Positions 48,746 to 56,861 of a DNA stretch of 64,000 nucleotides are shown in pieces. Position numbers and translations under genes: made by a program. This DNA comes from Alteromonas macleodii ATCC 27126 (lineage in GTDB: Bacteria; Pseudomonadota; Gammaproteobacteria; Enterobacterales; Alteromonadaceae). The stretch is taken from assembly GCF_000172635.2 (NCBI RefSeq), contig NC_018632.1:4464001-4528000 (forward strand), in the 5' to 3' direction. Below the pieces are notes generated by a model. It had not been told where the DNA came from. It ran no database searches and was given only the letters and a program-made list of their open reading frames with translations. Position 1 is the first letter of the stretch; the number at the start of each line of letters is the position of its first letter.

Positions 48746-49576
48746 TTAAAATTGAGCACTAGCATCCCACACTTTACCAGTCGCCTTACCGTCCTTTGCA
48801 GGATTAAATACTTCTACTGCCATAACTTGATATGTAGGGTCGTCGCTTGCGTCAAAATTATTCATATCAGGAAGAATCCAGCCTGTGTCAGCCCAAGCTG
48901 CCACGTGATCGGCAAAGATAATTTTATGATCTTCGCCTAGAGGCATGGGTTTAGACGGTTTACTCCAATACTGATAAAACGTGGCCGTATTATTTATAGA
49001 GGGCTTTCGCTCTCGTATAGTTCGATAAGTTGAGTATTCAACGCCGTTACTCACAAAGGTCTTACCGAAAATGCCGTTTTGGCTAGGATCATAGGTCCAG
49101 CGCTGAAGAACATAATATTCAACTAAGTGAGCAGGATTGTCTTTAGACATGTTGCTGTCGTATCCCCATCCATAGAGTGCAATATAACTAGCGCCACTCT
49201 CCTGTTCAAAGCGATAGCCAATTTCGCGGCTTACATCTCCGTAATGCCACCCGGGGCCCCCAACATAATTATATCCGCCGCCCTCCCAACTCACTTCAAA
49301 TTCTCCGCTTTGACTTAGTTTGAGAGAGGCTTCGCCACCGTCTTTCCAGTGGGTAAAAAAGAGATCCCCAACATGTCCTGTTGCGTGGTTTTTAGACATG
49401 TGTATGTCATCGTCGAATTGCTTAGTATAGGCTTTAAATTTAGTAATACCTTGCGGCTTGAAAGCTTCAGAGTCATTATCAAGACTTATTCCGTCACCTT
49501 GATGAGGTGAGCAGCCAATAAGAAGAGCAATACTCGCTACAGTCATCGCAATTTGTCTAATAAGTAATATCTGCAT
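48746..49576 (-). CDS. GH11 endo-xylanase, lipoprotein
   Basis: A 276-residue GH11 jelly-roll xylanase with a lipobox (LLIGC, Cys22), so it is membrane-anchored. The family core is clear: GGYNYVGGPGWHYGD (residues 100-114), YIALYGWGYD, nucleophile Glu153 in LVEYYVLQRW, YSTYRTIRERKPSINNTATFYQYWS, and acid/base Glu255 in VMAVEVF. GH11 enzymes are small and specific for xylan; lipid anchoring is less common for them. About 70 residues of linker precede the domain. It shares a strand with the GH51 gene, which ends 113 bases before its start, so a separate promoter is likely. Confidence 0.9.
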   Translation of the reverse strand: MQILLIRQIAMTVASIALLIGCSPHQGDGISLDNDSEAFKPQGITKFKAYTKQFDDDIHMSKNHATGHVGDLFFTHWKDGGEASLKLSQSGEFEVSWEGGGYNYVGGPGWHYGDVSREIGYRFEQESGASYIALYGWGYDSNMSKDNPAHLVEYYVLQRWTYDPSQNGIFGKTFVSNGVEYSTYRTIRERKPSINNTATFYQYWSKPSKPMPLGEDHKIIFADHVAAWADTGWILPDMNNFDASDDPTYQVMAVEVFNPAKDGKATGKVWDASAQF

Positions 49577-49597
49577 AATTCTTTCTATTCTTATAAA

Positions 49598-49621
49598 AAC
49601 ATTAATGTTAAATAAAAGCGC
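49598..49621. promoter_or_regulatory. Palindrome before the GH11 gene
   Basis: AACATTAATGTT is a perfect 12-bp palindrome 22 bases before the GH11 start. Together with the following bases it matches the region at 19168-19191 in 18 of 24 positions. Confidence 0.45.
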
Positions 49622-49688
49622 AAACTGAACGCTTAAATTATATTACGCCCCACTGCTTTTGCGGGTCTGTTCACACCATACTTTTTGA

Positions 49689-51244
49689 TTAAAGCTGGCC
49701 TAAATTAAGCACCATCAGCGACTTTGCTGGGACGACTATGACGGCCTTACCATCTTTAACGCCAGTAGAGTACTCATAAGGTTGAATATTGTTCGGGTCA
49801 TCAAAGGTATTGTGCTCGTCCATTTTATCGCTGGTTAATACTTCCCCTTTGACCTTTTTTATCTGATTAAGCTCTACTTCAATTGCATTATTCAACTGCG
49901 TATTCACTATAGAAATATAGGTGTTACCGTCTGTGCCTTGGCTGCTGAAGCACTGATACTTGGAATGCTTATCTCTGCGTGTTTATTTAATAGTGGCTTA
50001 CTTAGGCTAACTGGAAGGTAGGTCGCGTTTTGAAACGGTATGTGCATCGTAAATACGTGATATGTGGGCGTTAAAAGCATTCTTTCGTTATCAGTGAGTA
50101 TCATGGCTTGCAATACGTTAACCATCTGAGCAATTACCGTCATTTGTACGCGTTCGGCGTGACGATTGAAAACGTGAATATTCAGTGCAGCTATAATCGC
50201 ATCTCTCAACGTATTTTGCTGATACAAAAAACCAGGGTTAGTCCCCTCATCAACGTCGTACCAGGATCCCCATTCGTCGACATAAAAACCGATTTTGTTT
50301 TCAGGATCCATTTCTTTAAGAACGGCGAGGTTCTTCTCAATAAATGCTTCAATTTGCAAAGTGCGATGTATCGCTGAATACCATTGATCTTCGGGGAAAC
50401 CTGTGGCGCTTCCTTTATTACTCCAATCTCCGGTCGGAAGTGTGTAGTAATGATGGCTTATCGCGTCCATTTTTAAACTCCATGAAGAGTTAATTTTCTC
50501 GGTGAGTACTTTTGTCCACTCTGTTTGATCGTCAGTACCACCGCTGGCAATAAACTTAGGTTGGTTTCCTTCTGGGGCTTTGAGGAATGCAGAATATTGC
50601 TTGTAAAGATCAGCGTAATATTCTGGTGTCATGTTACCACCACATCCCCAGCTTTCATTGCCAATGGCGAAGTAGTCCACTTTAAACGGCTTATCTCGGC
50701 CGTTTCTTTTACGTTCACGAACAACCGTCGTATCTGCATCAGAGGTCATATAGTGCAGCCACTCTACCATTTCCCGGGGATTGCCTGTTCCCAGATTGCC
50801 GTTGACGTAAGTTTGTGCGCCTAATAACTCTGCAAATTGGAAAAATTCATGGGTGCCAAACGCATTATCTTCAATAACCCCTCCCCAATTACTATTGATT
50901 GTTCTTGGGCGTTTATCTCGCGGACCTATACCATCTCGCCAATGATACTCATCTGCAAAGCAGCCCCCTGGCCAGCGCAATAAAGGTACCTTTAAATCGC
51001 GTAATGCTTGTAGTACATCTAACCGGAAGCCATCTTCATTAGGTATGCCTGAGTCTTCACCTACCCAAATGCCTTCATAAATGCCTCTGCCTAAATGCTC
51101 CATAAACTGGCCATAAATATTTTTATTCAATATCGGACCAGAGCTTTCGACATCAATATTTAACTTTACGTCAGCGGCAATGGCCACCGTCGGTGTCGCT
51201 AGTATAGAAAAACAATAAAATAGCAATGGCTTTATTTTAAACAT
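49689..51244 (-). pseudogene. GH51 alpha-L-arabinofuranosidase, frameshifted near the C-terminus
   Basis: The gene starts at 51244 with a signal peptide (ending IAA). GH51 marks are GQFMEHLGRGIYEGIWVGED, LRWPGGCFADEYHWRDGIGPR, acid/base Glu197 in AIGNESWGCGG and nucleophile Glu324 in YVDEWGSW. The frame stops after SASAAKAQTVTPIFL at 49907. The next frame, overlapping by one base, continues DGNTYISIVNTQLNNAIEVEL to 49689. One inserted base near 49935 would join them into a 518-residue protein. The break falls after both catalytic residues but removes the last beta-sandwich strands. It removes arabinose branches from xylan when intact. A sequence error is possible; no homopolymer explains it. 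Confidence 0.85.
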
Positions 51245-51834
51245 TTAAGTCTCGCCTCAGTACCAAAAACAACATTGATAATACAAGTAACTTTTCTAAA
51301 AATTTATAACGACATTTACGATCCAATTTATGTTGTTTCGTAATGGCGACGTCGTATTGAAAGCTTTGTCTCTTCCCCTTCTTCGTTGATGTTGCGCTAG
51401 CAGCGATGAAAAACGGTAAGTGTTGGCTTAGCAAGCCAATAGTTAACTAAATAAGGCAGCTCTTTTATCTCACTTCCCTTTGCCTTGCCGCTTTTGCTAC
51501 ATTAGTTTGTGTTACATTAGATGGGACGCATGGAAATTCATGCTCCCTGATACTCTTGAATAAAGAGTGTCAAACTACAAAATACCGAAACAATGAAAAG
51601 GTGTGGGTCACACCGAAACCGAAGTTCGTATATTGGTAGCGTTTAGCAAGGCCGTTGACATGCTTTTAGAGCCTTAACGTTTAACGAAGGTAATGTTGCT
51701 CATTTGACCACAGCCTTTTTCTAGGCAGCACTTTCGGACAACCATAATGAGCTAAGGGCCCTAACCTTTGGTGTACGAGCATAATCATCCAACTGTACAG
51801 CAAAGATTATCTGCCCTCATCAAAGGATGATTTT
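51245..51834. other. 590-base noncoding region with tandem hairpins
   Basis: No gene is supported here. Three hairpins follow each other: GGGA(c)GCATG/CATGCTCCC (51523-51546), GATACTCTT/AAGAGTGTC (51549-51572, one GT pair), and GGTGTG/CACACC (51600-51614). ATAATC/GATTAT (51781-51810) is a weaker pair. The left part is AT-rich and holds the GH51 promoter. This looks like the leader or an upstream small RNA of the next gene. Confidence 0.5.
51817..51830 (+). promoter_or_regulatory. Hairpin masking the ribosome site of the fusion gene
   Basis: TCATC and GATGA pair around AAAG, so AAAGGA, the ribosome site of the gene starting at 51835, sits at the loop and stem edge. A GGA in such a loop is the arrangement CsrA/RsmA proteins bind. 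Confidence 0.4.
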
Positions 51835-53613
51835 ATGAACTCGCCTGTCTCAAAAAACATGCTGAATGTCAGCGCCGATTACCCCGACCTTCGGGATCGT
51901 TATTACCAGCCAAATCTTACTCCACTTAAGCCTTTTATCGACCCGCCAGGCAATTTGGTTATTTTAGACCAAGGTAAAGATGGAGCGTGCACCGGCTTTG
52001 CATTGGCCGCTACCATTAATTTCATTTACCGTCAGCAAGGCCGAAAACATACTGTTAGCCCGTGGATGCTTTATGCCATGGCCAAACGTCATGATGAGTG
52101 GTTAGGTGAAGCGTATGAAGGCTCTAGCTGCCGCGGTGCAATTAAGGGGTGGTACAACAGTGGCGTATGTAACGAGTCACTAACTGAAGATATTAAGCAC
52201 AGCAACGAATTTGAAATGACCCTAGCTATTGCTAACAATGCAAGCAATCACAGGCTAGGTGCGTACTACCGTATTGAACGAGAAATTAGCGATTTTCATG
52301 CGGCGCTTAACGAAGTGGGCGTAATCTTTGTTTCCGCCAGAATTCATGAAGGCTGGAAAGATAGCGAAGGTGATGTAATAAGCCTAAGGCCTGAACCCAT
52401 GGGTGGCCACGCGTTTGCCATTGTTGGCTATAACGATGAAGGGTTCTGGATCCAAAACTCCTGGGGGATGGATTGGAAGAAGTCAGGGCTGGCACTTTGG
52501 CGTTACGACGACTGGGCGTTAAACGTTATGGATGCGTGGGTTGTTCAACTCGCACTTCCTATCTCTGGCACAGGAACTTACCATCAGGCTACGCGCTCTA
52601 TTGCACAGGGTTTGTTTTCTCGCTCCACACCACGGGTGAGCATTCAAGATCACTTCGTTCATTTCGACGACGGGCACTTTGATACCAGAAGTAAATATTG
52701 GAGCAATAAAAACCACGTCGATGCCATTATTGAAAAACTTTCTGACAGTAACCATCGCCATGTAATGCTATATGCACACGGCGGCTTAAATAGCATAAAA
52801 GCTTCGGCTAAACGCATTGCTGCCATGAAAGACACCTTTCTTAAAAACGATATTTACCCCATTCACTTCATGTACGACACGGGTATGCTAGAAGAACTCA
52901 AAGATATTCTGGGCTTTAAGAATAAAGAGATTAGCAACAAAGTTGGAGCCTTCACTGACTACACCGACCGCATACTAGAATGGGCAACACGTAAAGTAGG
53001 CGGCGCACTGTGGCGAGAAATGAAATCAGACGCTAGCACGCCTTTTACCCGTACCACATCAGATGGTACGTATTTCCTAACGCAATTGGCCGCCTACTTG
53101 AAAGACAATTCAGATATTAAGCTGCATGTCGTCGGTCATTCGGCAGGCTCTATTTTTCATGCTCACAGCCTATCTAGGCTGTGTAAAGTTGATGAAAACA
53201 TAACGATTAAGAGTCTGCATTTACTAGCTCCAGCCATTAGCTACCCCTTGTTCAACGAAAAGCTCTCTGCGCTTATAGAAGGTAAACACATTGAATCGAC
53301 CACGGTTTACAACTTATCTGAAGCGTTGGAAAAAGATGATCACGTGGCGCGTATTTACCAGAAGTCGTTGCTCTATTTAGTATCAAATGCGTTTGAATCC
53401 AAACCAGAGATGCCCTTGTTAGGTATGGCTGTGTTTAATCAGCCGCTGCCTAACGTGACGTTTAAGTACAGTGAGGGGAAAGTAGGTGATGCCACCGCCG
53501 CCACGTCCCATGGTGGCTTCGATAGCGACGTAGATACCATGAACTCGGTACTTTCAGACATCACTGGCGGCTCACCTAAATATCCGTTTACAAAGGCAAT
53601 ACTGGATTATTAG
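51835..53613 (+). CDS. Papain-like protease fused to an alpha/beta hydrolase
   Basis: A 592-residue protein with no signal peptide. Residues about 15-245 are a C1A papain-like domain with all catalytic positions: Cys52 (DGACTGFA), His192 (GGHAFAIVGY) and Asn208 (QNSWGMDW). No clear propeptide precedes it. Residues about 290-590 look like an alpha/beta hydrolase: oxyanion-type MLYAHGGLNS (311-320) and nucleophile elbow VVGHSAG with Ser436. I recognise each half but not the pairing. The cellular role is unknown; a toxin-like or effector-like use is possible since both halves are hydrolases, but no toxin or immunity gene is beside it. It is unrelated to the xylan locus on its left. Confidence 0.85.
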   Translation: MNSPVSKNMLNVSADYPDLRDRYYQPNLTPLKPFIDPPGNLVILDQGKDGACTGFALAATINFIYRQQGRKHTVSPWMLYAMAKRHDEWLGEAYEGSSCRGAIKGWYNSGVCNESLTEDIKHSNEFEMTLAIANNASNHRLGAYYRIEREISDFHAALNEVGVIFVSARIHEGWKDSEGDVISLRPEPMGGHAFAIVGYNDEGFWIQNSWGMDWKKSGLALWRYDDWALNVMDAWVVQLALPISGTGTYHQATRSIAQGLFSRSTPRVSIQDHFVHFDDGHFDTRSKYWSNKNHVDAIIEKLSDSNHRHVMLYAHGGLNSIKASAKRIAAMKDTFLKNDIYPIHFMYDTGMLEELKDILGFKNKEISNKVGAFTDYTDRILEWATRKVGGALWREMKSDASTPFTRTTSDGTYFLTQLAAYLKDNSDIKLHVVGHSAGSIFHAHSLSRLCKVDENITIKSLHLLAPAISYPLFNEKLSALIEGKHIESTTVYNLSEALEKDDHVARIYQKSLLYLVSNAFESKPEMPLLGMAVFNQPLPNVTFKYSEGKVGDATAATSHGGFDSDVDTMNSVLSDITGGSPKYPFTKAILDY

Positions 53614-53662
53614 GGCCTGCTGGTTTGAAGGCAATGCAAGGGAAGTGAAAGTGCTTTTTTCG

Positions 53663-53744
53663 CGATTTAGCCCTTAGCTATGACGGGCTAATATGACGGG
53701 CTAAATCGTTCGTGCAATATTAAGCAGCTAGCGTTAATTGCACG
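53663..53744. repeat. Nested inverted and direct repeats between convergent genes
   Basis: CGATTTAGCCC (53663-53673) pairs with GGGCTAAATCG (53698-53708). ATGACGGGCTAA occurs twice (about 53680 and 53694), so the left arm can pair with either copy. CGTGCAAT/ATTGCACG (53711-53744) makes a further stem. Likely a bidirectional transcript end. Confidence 0.6.
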
Positions 53745-53747
53745 TTA

Positions 53748-54674
53748 TCATGCTTGAAGCGATAAACCTTCTCTAGAGGGGGTGTAAGCTTGCAAATAAG
53801 CATTTTGAATTCGGCCTATTCGTGTTTGCATCACATTAGACTCATTTGCCTGAAAGCCTTGTGTGTCTGCTGAATAAGATTGATTATCTAACACCATATC
53901 CGCAATAGAATCGGTTGCGGTGCCTATATTTGTATCGGGCTGCACGGCTGCCCCAGTGTCTGCAACAATGCCATTGCTTTGTACTGAGGTAGAACCTACT
54001 GAAGCCGTTTCTGTTTGGCCTTTGGCAATCTCGCTACGGGCCTCTGTGGCTTTTTGAGAAGCCTCTGCAGCCACTTTTAAATCTTGTGATGAAGGTTCAG
54101 CTGGTGCAAGGGCGGCTGCGCGCACTTGCTCCATTTTTTTCAGCGTCTCCTCTGGCGTTTTTTCTTCTGAAACATCAATCGACACTTCGCCATCGGTCAC
54201 ATAGCGTTTATTGTCAGGGCCTGTAGTGTATTCATACTGCGGAGCACCGGCGTACTGACCGCCTGTTGAAGCATGCGCTTGCTCGTGAACCCTTACTTCC
54301 TGATCCCGGGCTTTTAACTGCTCAATTTCAGCAGCGTCTTGTTTCTCTTGCTGTTCTTGTTGCCTGTCTTGCGCGCCCTGCTTGCCTGCACTCTCATCTT
54401 GCGCATTATCTTTCTGTTGCCCAAATACGTTTTGAAAGGCAGCTTGAAGTTCTGTTTGTACCTGAGGGCGTTCGTAAGTAACCGGCGCTGGCGGCTGGCC
54501 GGGGCTCTTCGCTTTATCGGCTTCTGACCCCAAGCCTTTTTGAGAAGCCCCTTGCTGGGAATCTGACGCTTGGGGAATAGTTTCACGCTGCACGTTATCT
54601 CTACGTGCAGACTCTGTATTTATGTTCGCCGTGGGATAAGCAATGGCGTTAAGGATTGGTGTAACGATATTCAC
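53748..54674 (-). CDS. SprA-related putative metalloprotease (CJM1_0395 type)
   Basis: A 308-residue protein. The N-terminal 120 residues are low-complexity, rich in Gln, Ala and Glu. The core (about 120-205) has REQAH-type HEQAH (His130-His134), a zinc-site-like HExxH relative with Gln in the third place, then QYAGAPQYEYTTGPD, YVTDGEVSIDVS and PEETLKKMEQVRAAALAPAEPS. This matches the family annotated as SprA-related or CJM1_0395 putative metalloproteases, of no defined role. The C-terminus is again low-complexity. It is 14 bases after the FlgC-like gene on the same strand, so they are co-transcribed. Confidence 0.85.
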   Translation of the reverse strand: MNIVTPILNAIAYPTANINTESARRDNVQRETIPQASDSQQGASQKGLGSEADKAKSPGQPPAPVTYERPQVQTELQAAFQNVFGQQKDNAQDESAGKQGAQDRQQEQQEKQDAAEIEQLKARDQEVRVHEQAHASTGGQYAGAPQYEYTTGPDNKRYVTDGEVSIDVSEEKTPEETLKKMEQVRAAALAPAEPSSQDLKVAAEASQKATEARSEIAKGQTETASVGSTSVQSNGIVADTGAAVQPDTNIGTATDSIADMVLDNQSYSADTQGFQANESNVMQTRIGRIQNAYLQAYTPSREGLSLQA

Positions 54675-54688
54675 CGTAACTGTTCCAC

Positions 54689-55006
54689 CTACGCAAGCAC
54701 GTCTATGATGGTACCAAGCATCTCATCGGCAACACCTAATACTTTGGCAGAGGCCTGGGCATTACGTTCGTTTACATTGAGCGCGATTAAGTCGTCAGTG
54801 AGACGCGTGGAGGTAGACGTTGAATTCGATGACGTGTTTATTGTGTCGGTATTGGTCGCAATAGGTTGAGCGGGTGCTACCGCATCCTCAGCAGTTCGCT
54901 GAGCAATATTTGATGCTGCCTGCGAAATTCCGTCGCTGGCATTTTGTAAACCATATTGAGCCGCTGCAAATGCAGAGCCTGCACCTAAACCATCAATACT
55001 TGTCAT
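54689..55006 (-). CDS. Small FlgC-like rod-type protein
   Basis: A 105-residue protein. The opening (AQYGLQNASDGISQAASNIAQ, split across residues 17-37) resembles the N-terminal helix of flagellar rod proteins, and the end (LIALNVNERNAQASAKVLG, VADEMLGTIIDVLA) resembles the C-terminal helix of FlgC. A Thr/Ser-rich linker lies between, where FlgC has its extra beta-strands. I read it as a minimal rod-like protein, without clear proof. It is upstream of the SprA-related gene in one transcript. Confidence 0.5.
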   Translation of the reverse strand: MTSIDGLGAGSAFAAAQYGLQNASDGISQAASNIAQRTAEDAVAPAQPIATNTDTINTSSNSTSTSTRLTDDLIALNVNERNAQASAKVLGVADEMLGTIIDVLA

Positions 55007-55130
55007 ACACTCCCCCTAACCTCTCATGTGCAATTATTAACCAATTTCACACAAATGGAAAGACATGTATTACACCCTGTCATTAACTTATTGTAAGCAG
55101 GCGATTTTTATTAAGCTGTCAAAGATAAGA

Positions 55131-55169
55131 AAAGCTTCAAACTATCGGCAAGCCGCGGTTTGAAGCTTT
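55131..55169 (-). terminator. Rho-independent terminator after bioH
   Basis: AAAGCTTCAAAC and GTTTGAAGCTTT form a perfect 12-bp stem; on the minus strand T residues follow. It lies 15 bases past the bioH stop. Confidence 0.8.
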
Positions 55170-55183
55170 ATGTCATCGCTTTA

Positions 55184-55993
55184 TTAAGACGCCTTTTGCT
55201 GGTAAACGCCAGCGGCAAAGCGAAATAAAATGTCAGCAGTTTGCTGAGGATGTGAAATAAACGGCGCATGCGACGCATGAGGCAGAACAACGGTATCAGC
55301 CTGCGGATGTAGCTCACATATACGATCTATTCCGCTGGTCGGCACTAGACTATCTAACCTGCCATACAATCGTAACGTGGGTGTAGTTATTCGCCCCACG
55401 TCTTGACGCATATCTTCAGTAGACAATATGCGTAAACCTTTCTTAAGCGCTTCCTCGGCGGGATCTGGGAATTGGGTTACCTGTTCTCTGATCGCCTTAA
55501 TATCCTGCTTTGCCGTTTCGCTGCCCATCGCTTGAATTGCCAAAAAACGTTCCAGTGTTTTCTGATAGTTCTTTTCAAGCTGAGTCTCGAACATTGAAAG
55601 TAAATCGGCAGCAATACCCGGCCAACAAGGCCCTGCTATAAATCGAGGTGTTGAAGCAATCGTTACCAGTCCGGTAATTTTTTCTGGTGCTAACAGCGCT
55701 AACTTTTGCGCAACTAGGCCACCTAATGACCACCCAACCAACACACACTGGTTTGGAAGCTGGTTCACAATGGATTGAGCCAATGTTTCCACGTTATACG
55801 GTGACGGGACGAACTCTGCATTTTCCCCAAACCCAGGAAGATCTATGGTGGTGACGCGAAAATTATCGCTTAAATAAGGAATAAAGGATGTGAACGCTCC
55901 GCTGTTCATACCCCAACCATGAAGAAATACCACATCTACGCCTGTACCCTGAGTACGGGTGACAAGCTCGCCGTTTGTATGCAAACTTTCCAT
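55184..55993 (-). CDS. bioH: Pimeloyl-ACP methyl ester carboxylesterase BioH
   Basis: A 269-residue alpha/beta hydrolase. The oxyanion block is VVFLHGWGMNSG, the nucleophile Ser89 is in LVGWSLGGLVA, and the His is in LPHASHAPFISHP near the C-terminus; an Asp lies in LRLYGRLDSLVP. BioH frees pimeloyl-ACP from its methyl ester in biotin synthesis. It is divergent from the ComF/GntX gene, an order widespread in gammaproteobacteria (bioH, gntX, nfuA), which supports the call. Confidence 0.93.
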   Translation of the reverse strand: MESLHTNGELVTRTQGTGVDVVFLHGWGMNSGAFTSFIPYLSDNFRVTTIDLPGFGENAEFVPSPYNVETLAQSIVNQLPNQCVLVGWSLGGLVAQKLALLAPEKITGLVTIASTPRFIAGPCWPGIAADLLSMFETQLEKNYQKTLERFLAIQAMGSETAKQDIKAIREQVTQFPDPAEEALKKGLRILSTEDMRQDVGRITTPTLRLYGRLDSLVPTSGIDRICELHPQADTVVLPHASHAPFISHPQQTADILFRFAAGVYQQKAS

Positions 55994-56091
55994 TTACACC
56001 TCCTTAGGCAGTCACGTGTTTTTGAGGCAACACGAAATAATGAAAACAGGTCGACGTTCGACAATTCAAGGAAGTTGATGGAATCAACACT

Positions 56092-56805
56092 ATGAACCTT
56101 TCATGCTTGCTATGTTATCAGGCAAGTCCTACGCCAGTATGTCACTGGTGTGAAGATGACATATTTTTTTTCGATGCCACGTTGCACGGAAGTAACTTAC
56201 TTCAATATGGCCCTGTGGCAGGCCACGTCAAGCATAGCCACTATGACGCGTTACGCGTTTTGGGACTTCATACGTGGCCAATGTCATCGCTGGTTCACCA
56301 GTTAAAGTTTACGCATTCCCTTACGGCAGGAAAAGTATTAAGTAACTGGTTTGTCCATAAAATGCGACAGTGCACTTTATCAGTGCCCAATGTGCTGCTT
56401 CCGGTGCCAATTAGTGCATGGCGACTTGCTACACGGCACTACAATCAGGCTACGCTTCTGTGTGAAAGCATAAGCAGTGAGCTGAATGTTCCAGTTAACC
56501 AGTCGTGGGCCAAACGACGGGGCTTTAGCGTGCAGCATCACTTATCCAAAATGGCGAGAGCCGAAAACGCTAGCCGTGTATTTAGCCTATCGACGCAGTG
56601 TATCGATGATGAGATAGCAATAGCGCAAGGCATTAAAGATGGCAGCAACTTCAGCGTTGCAATCGTCGATGACGTACTCACCACCGGCGTGACCGTGAAT
56701 ACATTGAGTAAAAGGCTCAAAAAACGCTACCCAAATTTACACATTCAGGTGTGGGTCGCGGCATTTACGCCACCACCTAAAAGCAGTCTGTATCAGAAAG
56801 CCTAG
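56092..56805 (+). CDS. ComF/GntX family phosphoribosyltransferase-like protein
   Basis: A 237-residue protein. A double zinc knuckle opens it (CLLCYQ...CHWC, residues 5-22), and the PRPP-binding loop VAIVDDVLTTGVTVNTLSKRL lies near residue 190. ComF proteins serve in DNA uptake of competent bacteria; GntX is a relative encoded next to bioH and nfuA. It lies between those two genes here (with a peptidase inserted), so GntX-type is likely. The substrate of the transferase fold is not established. Confidence 0.88.
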   Translation: MNLSCLLCYQASPTPVCHWCEDDIFFFDATLHGSNLLQYGPVAGHVKHSHYDALRVLGLHTWPMSSLVHQLKFTHSLTAGKVLSNWFVHKMRQCTLSVPNVLLPVPISAWRLATRHYNQATLLCESISSELNVPVNQSWAKRRGFSVQHHLSKMARAENASRVFSLSTQCIDDEIAIAQGIKDGSNFSVAIVDDVLTTGVTVNTLSKRLKKRYPNLHIQVWVAAFTPPPKSSLYQKA

Positions 56806-56828
56806 TGATCAGAAGCGGTGATACTGAA

Positions 56829-56852
56829 AAGCGCGGCATTCGCCGCGCCTTT
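56829..56852. terminator. Bidirectional GC-rich terminator
   Basis: GCGCGGC (56831-56837) and GCCGCGC (56842-56848) form a stem with a 4-base loop. A short T run follows on each strand, so it serves both the ComF gene and the convergent M14 gene. Confidence 0.75.
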
Positions 56853-56861
56853 CAAACTGAT

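Noticed and set aside
51237..51434. 65-codon minus-strand open frame upstream of the GH51 gene
   Set aside because: It overlaps the GH51 start region, has no ribosome site and is rich in mixed basic residues with no motif; most likely promoter DNA.
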